28,033 nucleotides of DNA from a virus, in IMG/VR virus record IMGVR_UViG_3300023174_000531, positions 1-28,033 of that record; one strand, given 5' to 3'. Both the position numbers and the translations under genes were made by a program. Positions within the stretch are counted from its first letter, which is position 1; each line of letters begins with the position of its first letter. Positions 15,368-20,841 of the stretch are shown here, piece after piece. The notes beneath the pieces are model-generated. The model saw only the letters and a list, made by a program, of their open reading frames with translations, ran no database searches and was not told the origin of the DNA.

Positions 15368-15619
15368 ATGGCCAATTCTATTTTCACACCATTATACTTT
15401 GCAAACTATTTTGTAGATCAAGTACAAGATGCAAAGAACAAAGTTGTTGATACATTTGTATTCGATGACAAAATCAAATCATCTATCAAAGATTTCGTTG
15501 AAGCACAACGCACTTTCACAAAACAAGTGAATCGTTCTACTAATGAAGTTGCTGAACTAACAGCAGTTGCATTTAAAGACACACTAGAGAAAACTGCTAA
15601 AACTGTCAAATCACTATAA
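15368..15619 (+). CDS. Phasin-like small helical protein, 83 aa
   Basis: The gene has a strong ribosome site (AAAGGAG) seven bases before the ATG. The product is all-helical: ANYFVDQVQDAKNKVVD, then DFVEAQRTFTKQVNRSTNE (about 42-60) and a Thr/Lys/Val-rich end (ETAKTVKSL style). The FVEAQRxFxxQV pattern followed by amphipathic helices resembles phasins, which coat polyhydroxyalkanoate granules in many betaproteobacteria. It is shorter than typical phasins (usually over 100 residues). Alternatively it is a generic amphipathic protein binding membrane or nucleoid. The match is by pattern only. Confidence 0.45.
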   Translation: MANSIFTPLYFANYFVDQVQDAKNKVVDTFVFDDKIKSSIKDFVEAQRTFTKQVNRSTNEVAELTAVAFKDTLEKTAKTVKSL

Positions 15620-15656
15620 CGGTGAACTTGCTTAGATAAAAGCATTCAAAGCATAC

Positions 15657-15683
15657 ATATCCTTAGAGTAGGTTTAAGGGTAT
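15657..15683 (+). promoter_or_regulatory. Hairpin covering the ribosome site of the next gene
   Basis: Bases 15657-15665 (ATATCCTTA) pair with 15675-15683 (TAAGGGTAT): nine pairs with one G-U, loop of nine. The 3' arm contains the AAGGG Shine-Dalgarno site and ends directly before the ATG at 15684, so folding would hide the start from ribosomes. Confidence 0.45.
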
Positions 15684-15932
15684 ATGCAAAAGAACAAAAT
15701 ACTTCCGTCGGCTAATTATATCAAACATGCAATAAAAACCATGTCGTGGCAACCAATTATAAGAAATGGTTGGATCATCAAATTCTCAGTATTTGAAGGT
15801 GGTTCAAGCATTTTACTATTGTTTGTTTCTAATCATACTGGTCACACCATAATTAGAAGCTTTACCGATGAGGACGATGCCGTTAATTTTATTAACTATG
15901 TCGTGCAATTAGACCCCGCTGAGTATATTTAA
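15684..15932 (+). CDS. Hypothetical protein, 82 aa
   Basis: The gene is preceded by AAGGG, which can be sequestered in a hairpin, and followed two bases later by a strong terminator, so it closes a transcription unit. The 82-residue product is basic at the N-terminus, with a central beta-like pattern (WIIKFSVFEGGSSILLLFVS) and an acidic FTDEDDAVNFINYVVQLD end. The fold looks small, globular and cytosolic. I recognise no family. Confidence 0.55.
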   Translation: MQKNKILPSANYIKHAIKTMSWQPIIRNGWIIKFSVFEGGSSILLLFVSNHTGHTIIRSFTDEDDAVNFINYVVQLDPAEYI

Positions 15933-15933
15933 G

Positions 15934-15957
15934 AATCCCGCTTCGGCGGGATTTTTT
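15934..15957 (+). terminator. Rho-independent terminator
   Basis: An 8-bp stem, AATCCCGC with GCGGGATT, closes a stable TTCG tetraloop and runs into TTTT (T-run 15952-15957 shared with the stem end). It lies directly after the stop at 15932. This is the clearest intrinsic terminator in the first 26 kb. Confidence 0.93.
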
Positions 15958-16006
15958 ATTGGTATAAGTACATTATTACCAGTATTATACTAAAAAGGGT
16001 GATATA

Positions 16007-16204
16007 ATGATTGATATCAAGACAGCGGTTCAATCTCTCTACAAGGCGGCCAATGCCAATGTAGCGTATAAGACTTCATCATGGACAAGTGAGAAACAAT
16101 TCAAACCAAACCCGATATATAAACAAAGAGAATTCAGGAAAGATCCTGAGTACCCTCAATATAAGTTTACACCATCTGAGTTGACGAAAGCGAATACAAA
16201 ATGA
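16007..16204 (+). CDS. Hypothetical protein, 65 aa
   Basis: First gene after the terminator, with an AAGGGTG ribosome site before the ATG and a four-base overlap with the next gene. The 65 residues are hydrophilic and rich in Lys, Pro and Tyr (e.g. KQREFRKDPEYPQYKF), probably extended or disordered with one N-terminal helix (AVQSLYKAANANVA). No family recognised. No clear sigma-70 promoter is seen in the 74-base gap before it. Confidence 0.5.
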   Translation: MIDIKTAVQSLYKAANANVAYKTSSWTSEKQFKPNPIYKQREFRKDPEYPQYKFTPSELTKANTK

Positions 16205-16605
16205 GAATCGGATTTACATGTTCTACCTTTGACCTATTTCATGCTGGGCACATTATGATGCTTAAAGAAGCAAGAACCCAATGTGATTATCTAATTGTCG
16301 GTATGCAAACTGACCCCACCATTGATAGAGATTGGAAGAATAAGCCAATTCAGTCTGTTTTTGAAAGGTTTACCCAATTACAGGCTTGCAAATATGTTGA
16401 TGAAGTGATACCATATGCTACTGAGAAAGAGTTAATCGATATACTATGTTCCTATCCAATAGATGTTCGCATCATTGGGGAAGAGTATAAAGATCAACAA
16501 TTCACAGGATATGAGTTGCCAATGGCAGTATATTTTAACACAAGACGGCACAGTTTTTCAACAACAGAATTAAGAAAACGGGTGGCGGAGGCGAAGACAA
16601 TATGA
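16201..16605 (+). CDS. Cytidylyltransferase-like nucleotidyltransferase (TagD type), 134 aa
   Basis: The HIGH-type motif FDLFHAGH (10-17, H14 and H17) follows a beta-strand start (MRIGFTCST). The second signature appears as RHSFSTTELR near residues 114-123, in place of the canonical RTEGISTT. Together these define the small glycerol-3-phosphate/ethanolamine-phosphate cytidylyltransferase family, which makes CDP-activated alcohols or sugars. Such genes recur in T4-like phages of aquatic bacteria. The actual substrate is not readable here; surface-polymer modification or nucleotide metabolism are options. Confidence 0.8.
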   Translation: MRIGFTCSTFDLFHAGHIMMLKEARTQCDYLIVGMQTDPTIDRDWKNKPIQSVFERFTQLQACKYVDEVIPYATEKELIDILCSYPIDVRIIGEEYKDQQFTGYELPMAVYFNTRRHSFSTTELRKRVAEAKTI

Positions 16606-16775
16606 CAAAAGAAGAATTGCAGACAGCAAAAGAGCTAGCGGATGATTTAGAGATCAATGGTCATCCAGAAACACTATGTGTGAAGGCCGCAAAGGTCATG
16701 CACAGATTGATTGAAGAAAATCAGAGAAAGTTTGCACCACCACATTGGGAGATGAAATTCAATGAGCAAGTCTGA
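16602..16775 (+). CDS. Hypothetical helical protein, 57 aa
   Basis: The ATG overlaps the previous stop (ATGA) and its own end overlaps the next gene by 14 bases. The 57 residues form a mostly helical, acidic protein (EELQTAKELADDLEI, VKAAKVMHRLIEENQRKF) with a Pro/aromatic end (APPHWEMKF). No family recognised. Coupling supports that it is real. Confidence 0.5.
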   Translation: MTKEELQTAKELADDLEINGHPETLCVKAAKVMHRLIEENQRKFAPPHWEMKFNEQV

Positions 16776-17010
16776 AGATAAAGAAAAACACAGTAAGCGT
16801 TTATACAATGACGCTGTTAAGATTGATAGACAGGTGAGTATTGCCAAGGCCAATGGTCTTGTTGCGAATGAACCTCATGCGTACGGCAAGATGCATGCCA
16901 TGAATTGTGGTAATCCCAATTGTGTCATGTGTGGCAACCCACGCAAGGTTTGGGGTGAGAAGACAATACAAGAGAAGAAATTTGATGAAACGATTGGGTG
17001 GACAGAATGA
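16762..17010 (+). CDS. Small zinc-binding conserved protein, 82 aa
   Basis: The centre of the protein holds CGNPNCVMCGNPRK (about 49-62), three cysteines spaced like a zinc knuckle and likely completed by His 47 region residues (HAMNC), followed by KTIQEKKFDETI. The CGNPxC..CGNPRK...TIQEKxFDE pattern is a widespread small hypothetical protein in phages and environmental bacteria, with no known role. The N-terminus is basic. It overlaps the upstream gene by 14 bases and the next by four. Confidence 0.6.
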   Translation: MSKSEDKEKHSKRLYNDAVKIDRQVSIAKANGLVANEPHAYGKMHAMNCGNPNCVMCGNPRKVWGEKTIQEKKFDETIGWTE

Positions 17011-17198
17011 GTATATTAGACCGAATAGAGCAATTGCGATATGAAGCAACGGACCGTCACATGGATGGGTTCTATTGCTGGGACAAGAAGAAGCAATTGT
17101 ATGAGGTATTATGGGCAGCCAAGAAAGGTTTAGCTGCCTGTAGTAATTTTGAGGGTGAGAGTGAGTGGTTATTATCTAGAGGAGAATCAAATGAGTAA
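17007..17198 (+). CDS. Hypothetical protein, 63 aa
   Basis: I start at ATG 17007, overlapping the previous stop (ATGA); a start three codons upstream is less likely. The product is a short, mixed-charge protein with Trp/Tyr-rich centre (DGFYCWDKKKQLYEVLWAAK) and no recognisable motif. It overlaps the next gene by eight bases. Confidence 0.5.
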   Translation: MSILDRIEQLRYEATDRHMDGFYCWDKKKQLYEVLWAAKKGLAACSNFEGESEWLLSRGESNE

Positions 17199-17373
17199 AC
17201 TTGCCGAACAACAAGAGATGAACAATCATTTGAATCATTTACAAAAAATGGTTGATAGTGCATTTATTAAGTTAGAAGCACTTGAATTGGAGAATATCAA
17301 ACTAAAGGCCGAGAATGCTCAGTTGGTTGAGATAATCAGAGACATGGCAATGAAAGAATTAGCAAATGCTTGA
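17191..17373 (+). CDS. Coiled-coil small protein, 60 aa
   Basis: ATG 17191 lies behind AGAGGAG (17179-17185), a good ribosome site. The 60 residues are almost one helix with leucine heptads (HLQKMVDSAFIKLEALELEN, then IKLKAENAQLVEIIRDM), so it should form a dimeric coiled coil. A longer frame upstream lacks support. Function unknown; similar short coiled coils in phages can bind host proteins. Confidence 0.55.
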   Translation: MSKLAEQQEMNNHLNHLQKMVDSAFIKLEALELENIKLKAENAQLVEIIRDMAMKELANA

Positions 17374-17530
17374 AGACGATGATAATCCATTGCCCGAATG
17401 GATGAGGGCAGAGACCTATTCTAATCCGCAGTACAAGCCAAGACCTGTCAAGAGTCTTACTGAATCTATAATGGAAGCGATGAAGAAACCTCCAGTACCA
17501 ATCATTATACAGGAACCAACAAATGAATGA
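17366..17530 (+). CDS. Hypothetical protein, 54 aa
   Basis: The gene overlaps both neighbours by eight bases. The 54 residues start acidic (MLEDDDNPLPEWM) and become Pro/Lys-rich (PQYKPRPVKSL, MKKPPVPIIIQEP). It looks largely unstructured. The support is coupling and an undisturbed frame; no family recognised. Confidence 0.45.
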   Translation: MLEDDDNPLPEWMRAETYSNPQYKPRPVKSLTESIMEAMKKPPVPIIIQEPTNE

Positions 17531-17744
17531 TGATAATATAACAAAATTAGTGTATGAAATAGATGATATGTTTGCCAAGTACATTGAGGCGCATCAAATT
17601 AGTCCGTTGGTGTTGAGCTCTATACTATTGGCGAGGATGATTAGAATGAATGATGCTTGCGAGAGTGGTAAAGAGTTTCGTCAGATATTATCAGAATCAT
17701 ACAAAAGAAAACCGCTAGAACAAGAGAGGCTGAGTTTACATTGA
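17523..17744 (+). CDS. Hypothetical helical phage protein, 73 aa
   Basis: The ATG lies eight bases before the previous stop. The product is helical, with LVYEIDDMFAKYIEAHQISP and LVLSSILLARMIRMNDA as the two main helices, then a basic end. Similar YEIDDMF..Y..EH.ISPL proteins are known to me from T4-like phages of aquatic bacteria, with no function. It is coupled to the next gene through a TTGA overlap. Confidence 0.5.
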   Translation: MNDDNITKLVYEIDDMFAKYIEAHQISPLVLSSILLARMIRMNDACESGKEFRQILSESYKRKPLEQERLSLH

Positions 17745-17881
17745 TAGAATTTAAAGACTTACAATCAGATGATTTGAACATCCAAAAAACACTTGAAATG
17801 TTACAGGAATTAAACCCTATATTTTTGCGTATAGAAGAACTGCCGAATGATTATGAAATGGATATTGACCATGACCATTGA
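17741..17881 (+). CDS. Acidic hypothetical protein with TTG start, 46 aa
   Basis: No ATG exists near the start of this frame; TTG 17741 overlaps the previous stop as TTGA, the TTG counterpart of the ATGA couplings around it. The 46 residues are acidic (LQSDDLNIQKTLEMLQEL, then EELPNDYEMDIDHDH), with a His/Asp-rich end. No family recognised. Confidence 0.45.
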   Translation: MIEFKDLQSDDLNIQKTLEMLQELNPIFLRIEELPNDYEMDIDHDH

Positions 17882-17954
17882 TATGATACTTTTCATAATA
17901 ATTGTGGTAAGTGTAGTAGGAATGGTGATATGGGATATGAATAAGGATGAATAA
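17871..17954 (+). CDS. Single-pass membrane microprotein, 27 aa
   Basis: The 27 residues are a single hydrophobic helix (MILFIIIVVSVVGMVIW) with a charged DMNKDE end. It overlaps the preceding gene by 11 bases, and the next ATG is three bases after its stop. The frame and the membrane character suggest a real transmembrane peptide, but such short frames can arise by chance. Confidence 0.4.
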   Translation: MTIDMILFIIIVVSVVGMVIWDMNKDE

Positions 17955-17956
17955 AA

Positions 17957-18112
17957 ATGAACTGGATATTGTATATAATCTTAGGCACCAATATGCCTAC
18001 ATTGCTTCAAGTAAACCGCTATGCAAATGAAATTGGTTGTCGCTCGGCTATTACAGAGCTAACAAACCAAGGCGTAAGAGCGGTGTGCCTATTTAAACAA
18101 GATTCAAAATAA
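17957..18112 (+). CDS. Hypothetical small protein, 51 aa
   Basis: The start lies two bases after the previous stop. The product has a hydrophobic N-terminus (MNWILYIILGTNMPT), then NRYANEIGCRSAITELTNQG and RAVCLFKQ with two cysteines. The pattern suggests a short membrane-tethered or secreted peptide. Compact placement before the cupin gene supports it. No family recognised. Confidence 0.5.
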   Translation: MNWILYIILGTNMPTLLQVNRYANEIGCRSAITELTNQGVRAVCLFKQDSK

Positions 18113-18114
18113 TA

Positions 18115-18441
18115 ATGAAATACACTATTCGTAATATACCAGGCGATTCAAGAACCAACGAGCGCTATACTGTTAATGACAATACAGAACTAGCCAATCT
18201 GATTATCTCTAATGTCCATCTGTACAGGAATCAAGAAACCATGGGTCATTCCCATGTAGACCAAGACGAAGTATATTTCTTTGTATTTGGCCAAGGATCT
18301 ATGCTGATTGATGATATCACGCACCAAGTGAGTGCTGGTGACGTTGTCCTAGTACCCCATTCAAAATTCCACAAGGTATTCAATACGGGTGATACCACGT
18401 TGATATTCAATACAGTATATAATAGAAAACATTATTCATGA
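18115..18441 (+). CDS. Cupin-domain protein, 108 aa
   Basis: A single cupin beta-barrel is clear: motif 1 GHSHVDQDEVYFFVFGQG (44-61) with metal ligands H45, H47 and E52, and motif 2 GDVVLVPHSKFH (75-86) with H86. It resembles the small sugar-isomerase/mannose-6-phosphate isomerase type cupins found in phages. A metal-dependent isomerase, dioxygenase or binding role is possible. The substrate is unknown. The cytidylyltransferase-like gene 1.5 kb upstream makes sugar or polyol metabolism one option. Confidence 0.78.
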   Translation: MKYTIRNIPGDSRTNERYTVNDNTELANLIISNVHLYRNQETMGHSHVDQDEVYFFVFGQGSMLIDDITHQVSAGDVVLVPHSKFHKVFNTGDTTLIFNTVYNRKHYS

Positions 18442-18668
18442 AACGCTGGCAAGAAAAAGAATTGTTCAAATGGGTCTATTATGACGATGAGAATGGTAAA
18501 ATCATAGGTGCTGTGTATAAGATAGGCAACTCAACCGGTATATGGGGTGGGCGAGTATATTCAGATAATAACATAGAGAAACAATTAGGCCAGTATATTG
18601 ATTCTGATTGGGCTCGTAGATCAGTAGAAACCTATTGGGAGATACAAGGAAGGACGCTATTAGAATGA
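18438..18668 (+). CDS. Hypothetical protein, 76 aa
   Basis: The ATG overlaps the cupin stop (ATGA). The product is rich in Trp, Tyr and Gly with a beta-like pattern (FKWVYYDDENGKIIGAVYKI, then STGIWGGRVYS) followed by a helix (SDWARRSVETYWEIQ). It looks like a small alpha/beta fold. No family recognised. It overlaps the next gene by four bases. Confidence 0.52.
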   Translation: MKRWQEKELFKWVYYDDENGKIIGAVYKIGNSTGIWGGRVYSDNNIEKQLGQYIDSDWARRSVETYWEIQGRTLLE

Positions 18669-18817
18669 CCTATAATGAATGGATGAATGAAATAGAGAAT
18701 TATTCCACAAGATATGATAGATTCCTAGAAGAATGGGATAATGGTATGTCCGTAGAGAGAATGCAAGAATGGTTAAAGGCTGCATATGATATGGGGTTGA
18801 AACATAATGTGCAATAA
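18665..18817 (+). CDS. Hypothetical helical protein, 50 aa
   Basis: I start at ATG 18665 (ATGA overlap). The 50 residues are acidic and Trp-containing (MTYNEWMNEIENYSTRYDRF, then LEEWDNG and MQEWLKAAYDMGLK), probably two helices. It is the last gene before a G-rich gap. No family recognised. Confidence 0.5.
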   Translation: MTYNEWMNEIENYSTRYDRFLEEWDNGMSVERMQEWLKAAYDMGLKHNVQ

Positions 18818-18820
18818 AGT

Positions 18821-18851
18821 GGGGTATTGTGGGGGCGTCCGAGTGGGTGGG
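18821..18851 (+). other. G-run cluster, possible G-quadruplex, in a 5' leader
   Basis: Four G-runs (4, 5, 3 and 3 bases) lie within 31 bases of an otherwise AT-rich genome, with loops of 6, 9 and 1 bases. They fall in the 55-base gap before the zinc-finger gene at 18873 and could fold into a G-quadruplex in DNA or mRNA. An AGGAG ribosome site follows at about 18859-18863. Confidence 0.4.
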
Positions 18852-18872
18852 AACCTATAGGAGCCATGCGGT

Positions 18873-19169
18873 ATGCCAGGTAAAATAATAGAAAAAAACT
18901 GTGGAAATTGCGGAAATATCTTTAAAACACGCCGTGGAGTTTATTGCTCTGTGGCTTGTTCTAATGCCGCTAGAGATATATCTACTGAGACCAAAGATAA
19001 ACTCCGAGTAAAATCGAGAGAATATCTGTTAACGCCCGAAGGTGTTGCTAATCGTAATCTCGCAGGACCGAATCAGATTACCATAGAAGATTTCGCAGTT
19101 GATATCCCTGAGATAAAGGACCTCAGGGATTATGATTTAGATGGTTATGCTCATGCAGAAGATTGGTGA
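18873..19169 (+). CDS. Zinc-finger protein, 98 aa
   Basis: The ribosome site AGGAG lies nine bases before the ATG. The N-terminal half has a treble-clef-like zinc finger: CGNCGNIF and YCSVACSN (Cys 10, 13, 25, 29), the kind found at the front of many phage HNH nucleases. A HNH catalytic part is missing: the rest is a basic KDKLRVKSREYLL helix and an acidic C-terminus (DIPEIKDLRDYDLDGYAHAE). It may be a truncated relative or an independent DNA-binding regulator. It is the last gene before the control region. Confidence 0.58.
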   Translation: MPGKIIEKNCGNCGNIFKTRRGVYCSVACSNAARDISTETKDKLRVKSREYLLTPEGVANRNLAGPNQITIEDFAVDIPEIKDLRDYDLDGYAHAEDW

Positions 19170-19249
19170 TTAGATTTGCATGGGGAAATCTTGAAGTGCC
19201 ATTTTTTACATATAACGCAGTACATAGTGCCCTCTCATTAAAGACCCCA

Positions 19250-19278
19250 ATTATAACATGTATTTGCCGTTTTGTCAA
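19250..19278 (-). promoter_or_regulatory. Consensus sigma-70 promoter facing left (downstream copy)
   Basis: On the minus strand: TTGACA (19273-19278), a 17-base spacer and TATAAT (19250-19255), all consensus. GC precedes the -35 as in other promoters here. Transcription would start near 19243 and run antisense to the zinc-finger gene. A 24-codon minus-strand ORF begins about 26 bases downstream. Confidence 0.75.
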
Positions 19279-19335
19279 GCCGCTGGTATTGTGAACGAAA
19301 GTATTACAATCCACCCCACCCCTGTTCCTCCCCTT

Positions 19336-19364
19336 ATTATACCACATTTTTTCTAGTTTGTCAA
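19336..19364 (-). promoter_or_regulatory. Consensus sigma-70 promoter facing left (upstream copy)
   Basis: On the minus strand: TTGACA (19359-19364), a 17-base spacer and TATAAT (19336-19341). The transcript would begin with a G-rich segment (GGGGAGGAACAGGGG) and pass through the second leftward promoter 86 bases on. No + strand gene can use it. Confidence 0.75.
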
Positions 19365-19400
19365 GCCCGTTGTTGCAGGAAAACAACAGCCAAATAGTGC

Positions 19401-19428
19401 TTGACTTCCCCTGTGGTTCTGTTATACT
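19401..19428 (+). promoter_or_regulatory. Sigma-70 promoter for the rightward early genes
   Basis: TTGACT (19401-19406), a 16-base spacer and TATACT (19423-19428). It is preceded by GC and by an A-rich AAACAACAG about 18 bases upstream. It should drive the gene at 19466, whose leader carries a TAGGAG ribosome site. Confidence 0.75.
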
Positions 19429-19465
19429 AGTGGTGTTCCAGTTAAAAAATGATATAGGAGCTGCT

Positions 19466-19699
19466 ATGTGGAATCTTGAAGGCCAGACTGTTAGGGGTGT
19501 TTACTTTGACCAGCCCGTTGAGGGTGTTGTTACTCTGAGCCGTGTAAAATACGGTGGTGCAGTACAGCACACCGTGGATCTATTCCACTCTATTACCATG
19601 TTTGGTGAAGAGCGTACTATAGTATTACTTGACGCTTCCGAAGTGGTTTCTGTAGAATCCAACGATTGTGATGGTTTGTTTTATTGGGATGTTGCCTAA
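19466..19699 (+). CDS. Hypothetical early protein, 77 aa
   Basis: I start at ATG 19466, five bases after TAGGAG (19455-19460); a longer frame would start upstream of the promoter. The product is a small beta-rich protein (MWNLEGQTVRGVYFDQPVEG, then LSRVKYGGAVQHTVDL and ERTIVLLDASEVV) with the look of an SH3-like or OB-type barrel. It recalls short proteins seen in phages, without known role. It is the first gene of the probable early block and has its own promoter. Confidence 0.6.
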   Translation: MWNLEGQTVRGVYFDQPVEGVVTLSRVKYGGAVQHTVDLFHSITMFGEERTIVLLDASEVVSVESNDCDGLFYWDVA

Positions 19700-19721
19700 A
19701 AACAACAAACTGGAATAATGC

Positions 19722-19749
19722 TTGACAATTCCCGCCATTGTGTTATACT
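19722..19749 (+). promoter_or_regulatory. Sigma-70 promoter with conserved initial transcribed sequence
   Basis: TTGACA (19722-19727), a 16-base spacer and TATACT (19744-19749). An AAACAACAAAC stretch lies upstream. The bases directly after the -10, CTATCCATAGATTGA, recur with one change after the tRNA promoter at 27174-27201. Confidence 0.8.
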
Positions 19750-19784
19750 CTATCCATAGATTGAAATTTTAAAGGAAATCAGAA

Positions 19785-20081
19785 ATGTCTAAAGGTCTCA
19801 CCTCTCTCGCCATCGAATCCAAACGTGAAGAAATCGCTGCTGCCAAGGCAGAACTTGCTGCTTTAGTCCGTGCTCGTAAAGATGCTCGAATTGCTCTCCG
19901 TGCTGAGAAAGCTGCTGCTAAAGAGTTAAAAGCAATTGAACGTGCTGAAAAGAAATCCGCCCGTATTGCAAAACTTGAAGCAAAATTGATTGCTTTGAAA
20001 GTCGGAAAAGTCGGTTCTATTGCCATCCGTGCCAATAAGAAACCTTCTGCTTGCACTACAGTATACCAGATGGCTGCCTAA
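19785..20081 (+). CDS. Lys/Ala/Glu-rich helical basic protein, 98 aa
   Basis: It has its own strong promoter and an AAAGGA ribosome site. Residues 10-75 form a nearly continuous charged helix rich in Ala, Lys, Arg and Glu (e.g. KREEIAAAKAELAALVRARK, and KELKAIERAEKKSARIAKLE). The C-terminal tail is not helical (SACTTVYQMAA). The composition resembles histone H1-like or other DNA- or RNA-binding coiled proteins; no family match is claimed. Strong early expression and high charge suggest an abundant protein acting on host nucleic acid or ribosomes. Confidence 0.6.
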   Translation: MSKGLTSLAIESKREEIAAAKAELAALVRARKDARIALRAEKAAAKELKAIERAEKKSARIAKLEAKLIALKVGKVGSIAIRANKKPSACTTVYQMAA

Positions 20082-20082
20082 T

Positions 20083-20298
20083 ATGACTACCTTTGCTATG
20101 TTTTCTCCAGAGGGTGATGAAGCTGTCGCCAAAATTGTTGAAGTTGCTAAAACGAATAATCTAGGGTGGCAAGAGGTCATGCCTCTGCTTCGAAACCTTG
20201 CCGATTCAGATTATGATCGATTTGGTGAGGCCATGGACACCGAAGTCCGTGAGGCCGTCTACACCGCACTTAATTTGACAGAAGATTTTTATGTTTAA
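20083..20298 (+). CDS. Hypothetical acidic protein, 71 aa
   Basis: I start at ATG 20083, one base after the previous stop. The 71 residues are acidic and helical (EGDEAVAKIVEVAKTNNLGW, then LADSDYDRFGEAMDTEVREA). No motif is recognised. It overlaps the next microprotein by eight bases and is probably translated from the upstream promoter. Confidence 0.55.
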   Translation: MTTFAMFSPEGDEAVAKIVEVAKTNNLGWQEVMPLLRNLADSDYDRFGEAMDTEVREAVYTALNLTEDFYV

Positions 20299-20383
20299 TC
20301 GTTTTGAAACCCTTATATTCACCATAGTATATACTATGGCTGCTATTGTTATTGCTCTTGATTTATTCTATTGGAGACCCTAA
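20291..20383 (+). CDS. Single-pass membrane microprotein, 30 aa
   Basis: It overlaps the upstream gene by eight bases and the next ATG shares one base with its stop. The 30 residues form a short charged start (MFNRFET) and one hydrophobic helix (LIFTIVYTMAAIVIALDLFY), ending WRP. An 18-base perfect palindrome lies within the coding sequence. Confidence 0.45.
   Translation: MFNRFETLIFTIVYTMAAIVIALDLFYWRP
20322..20339. promoter_or_regulatory. 18-bp perfect palindrome, possible operator
   Basis: CCATAGTATATACTATGG is its own reverse complement. It overlaps a possible weak promoter (TTGAAA 20304-20309, 18-base spacer, TATATA 20328-20333) before the gene at 20383. The CCATAG arm is shared with the initial transcribed sequence of two strong promoters. 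Confidence 0.5.
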
Positions 20384-20637
20384 TGTCTAGAATGTCTGAC
20401 CTGCACCTAACCCTCTCCTGCGCTATACAGGATGGTGAGTATACCTTCGCTGAGATAGCGGAGATGTATAACGTACCCTTTGAATGGGTGAATACATTGG
20501 CCATTGATCTGGCTGCTCAGGGTGATGATGATCGCCTGGATGACTATGACGATAGCATGGACGGAGACTTCGACAGCGCCATGGCCTCTGCTGGGTACGG
20601 CACGGATGAAGACTACGGCTATTATGGTGAGGACTGA
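20383..20637 (+). CDS. HTH-like protein with long acidic tail, 84 aa
   Basis: The ATG shares a base with the previous stop and follows TTGGAG. Residues about 20-45 read like a helix-turn-helix (EYTFAEIAEMYNVPFEWVNT), and residues 49-84 are extremely acidic and Gly/Tyr-rich (DDDRLDDYDDSMDGDFDS). Such a combination can be a DNA-binding regulator or a DNA mimic that blocks host DNA-binding proteins. No family is recognised. It sits in the early region, where such proteins are common. Confidence 0.58.
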   Translation: MSRMSDLHLTLSCAIQDGEYTFAEIAEMYNVPFEWVNTLAIDLAAQGDDDRLDDYDDSMDGDFDSAMASAGYGTDEDYGYYGED

Positions 20638-20841
20638 TTCTATGGGCTGTCAAAAAGCCGCCTAGGACAGTGCTGGGGAGTCCTCTACGGTAAGTCTACT
20701 ATTGCTTAAGGTTTCTTCGCATTCATGGACGAATTCGGATTCCCATACAAAAACTCTCACAAAAAAATTTTTGGATATTTTTATGACCTCTATACTCTCT
20801 ATGGCTATCATACTATTAATTGAATTCACAAGGAATATATA
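20638..20841 (+). other. 204-base gap with only doubtful short ORFs
   Basis: Two short frames are present: 20725-20823 (32 codons, starts MDEFGFPYKNSHKK) and 20783-20842 (19 codons, hydrophobic MTSILSMAIILLIEF, sharing its stop base with the next ATG). Neither has a good ribosome site. A GGCT/AGCC mini-stem is near 20646. I see no promoter or terminator I can support. Confidence 0.35.

Larger units (their letters stand above)
19170..19465 (+). other. Bidirectional control region
   Basis: This 296-base stretch has no convincing gene. It holds two consensus promoters facing left and one facing right, C-rich tracts on the + strand (about 19312-19333) and a T6 run at 19202-19207 that could act with a weak stem as a terminator for the upstream genes. 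It separates the accessory block from the probable early genes. Confidence 0.65.

Noticed and set aside
19123-19386. Minus-strand ORF of 87 codons in the control region
   Set aside because: Its start lies upstream of both leftward promoters and it runs through a promoter and into the end of a + strand gene. A shorter version from an internal GTG is possible but unsupported.
19719-19749. MotA-type middle promoter from TGCTTGA before the -10
   Set aside because: A MotA box lies at -30, whereas here the element is part of a normal -35 hexamer at 16-base spacing.
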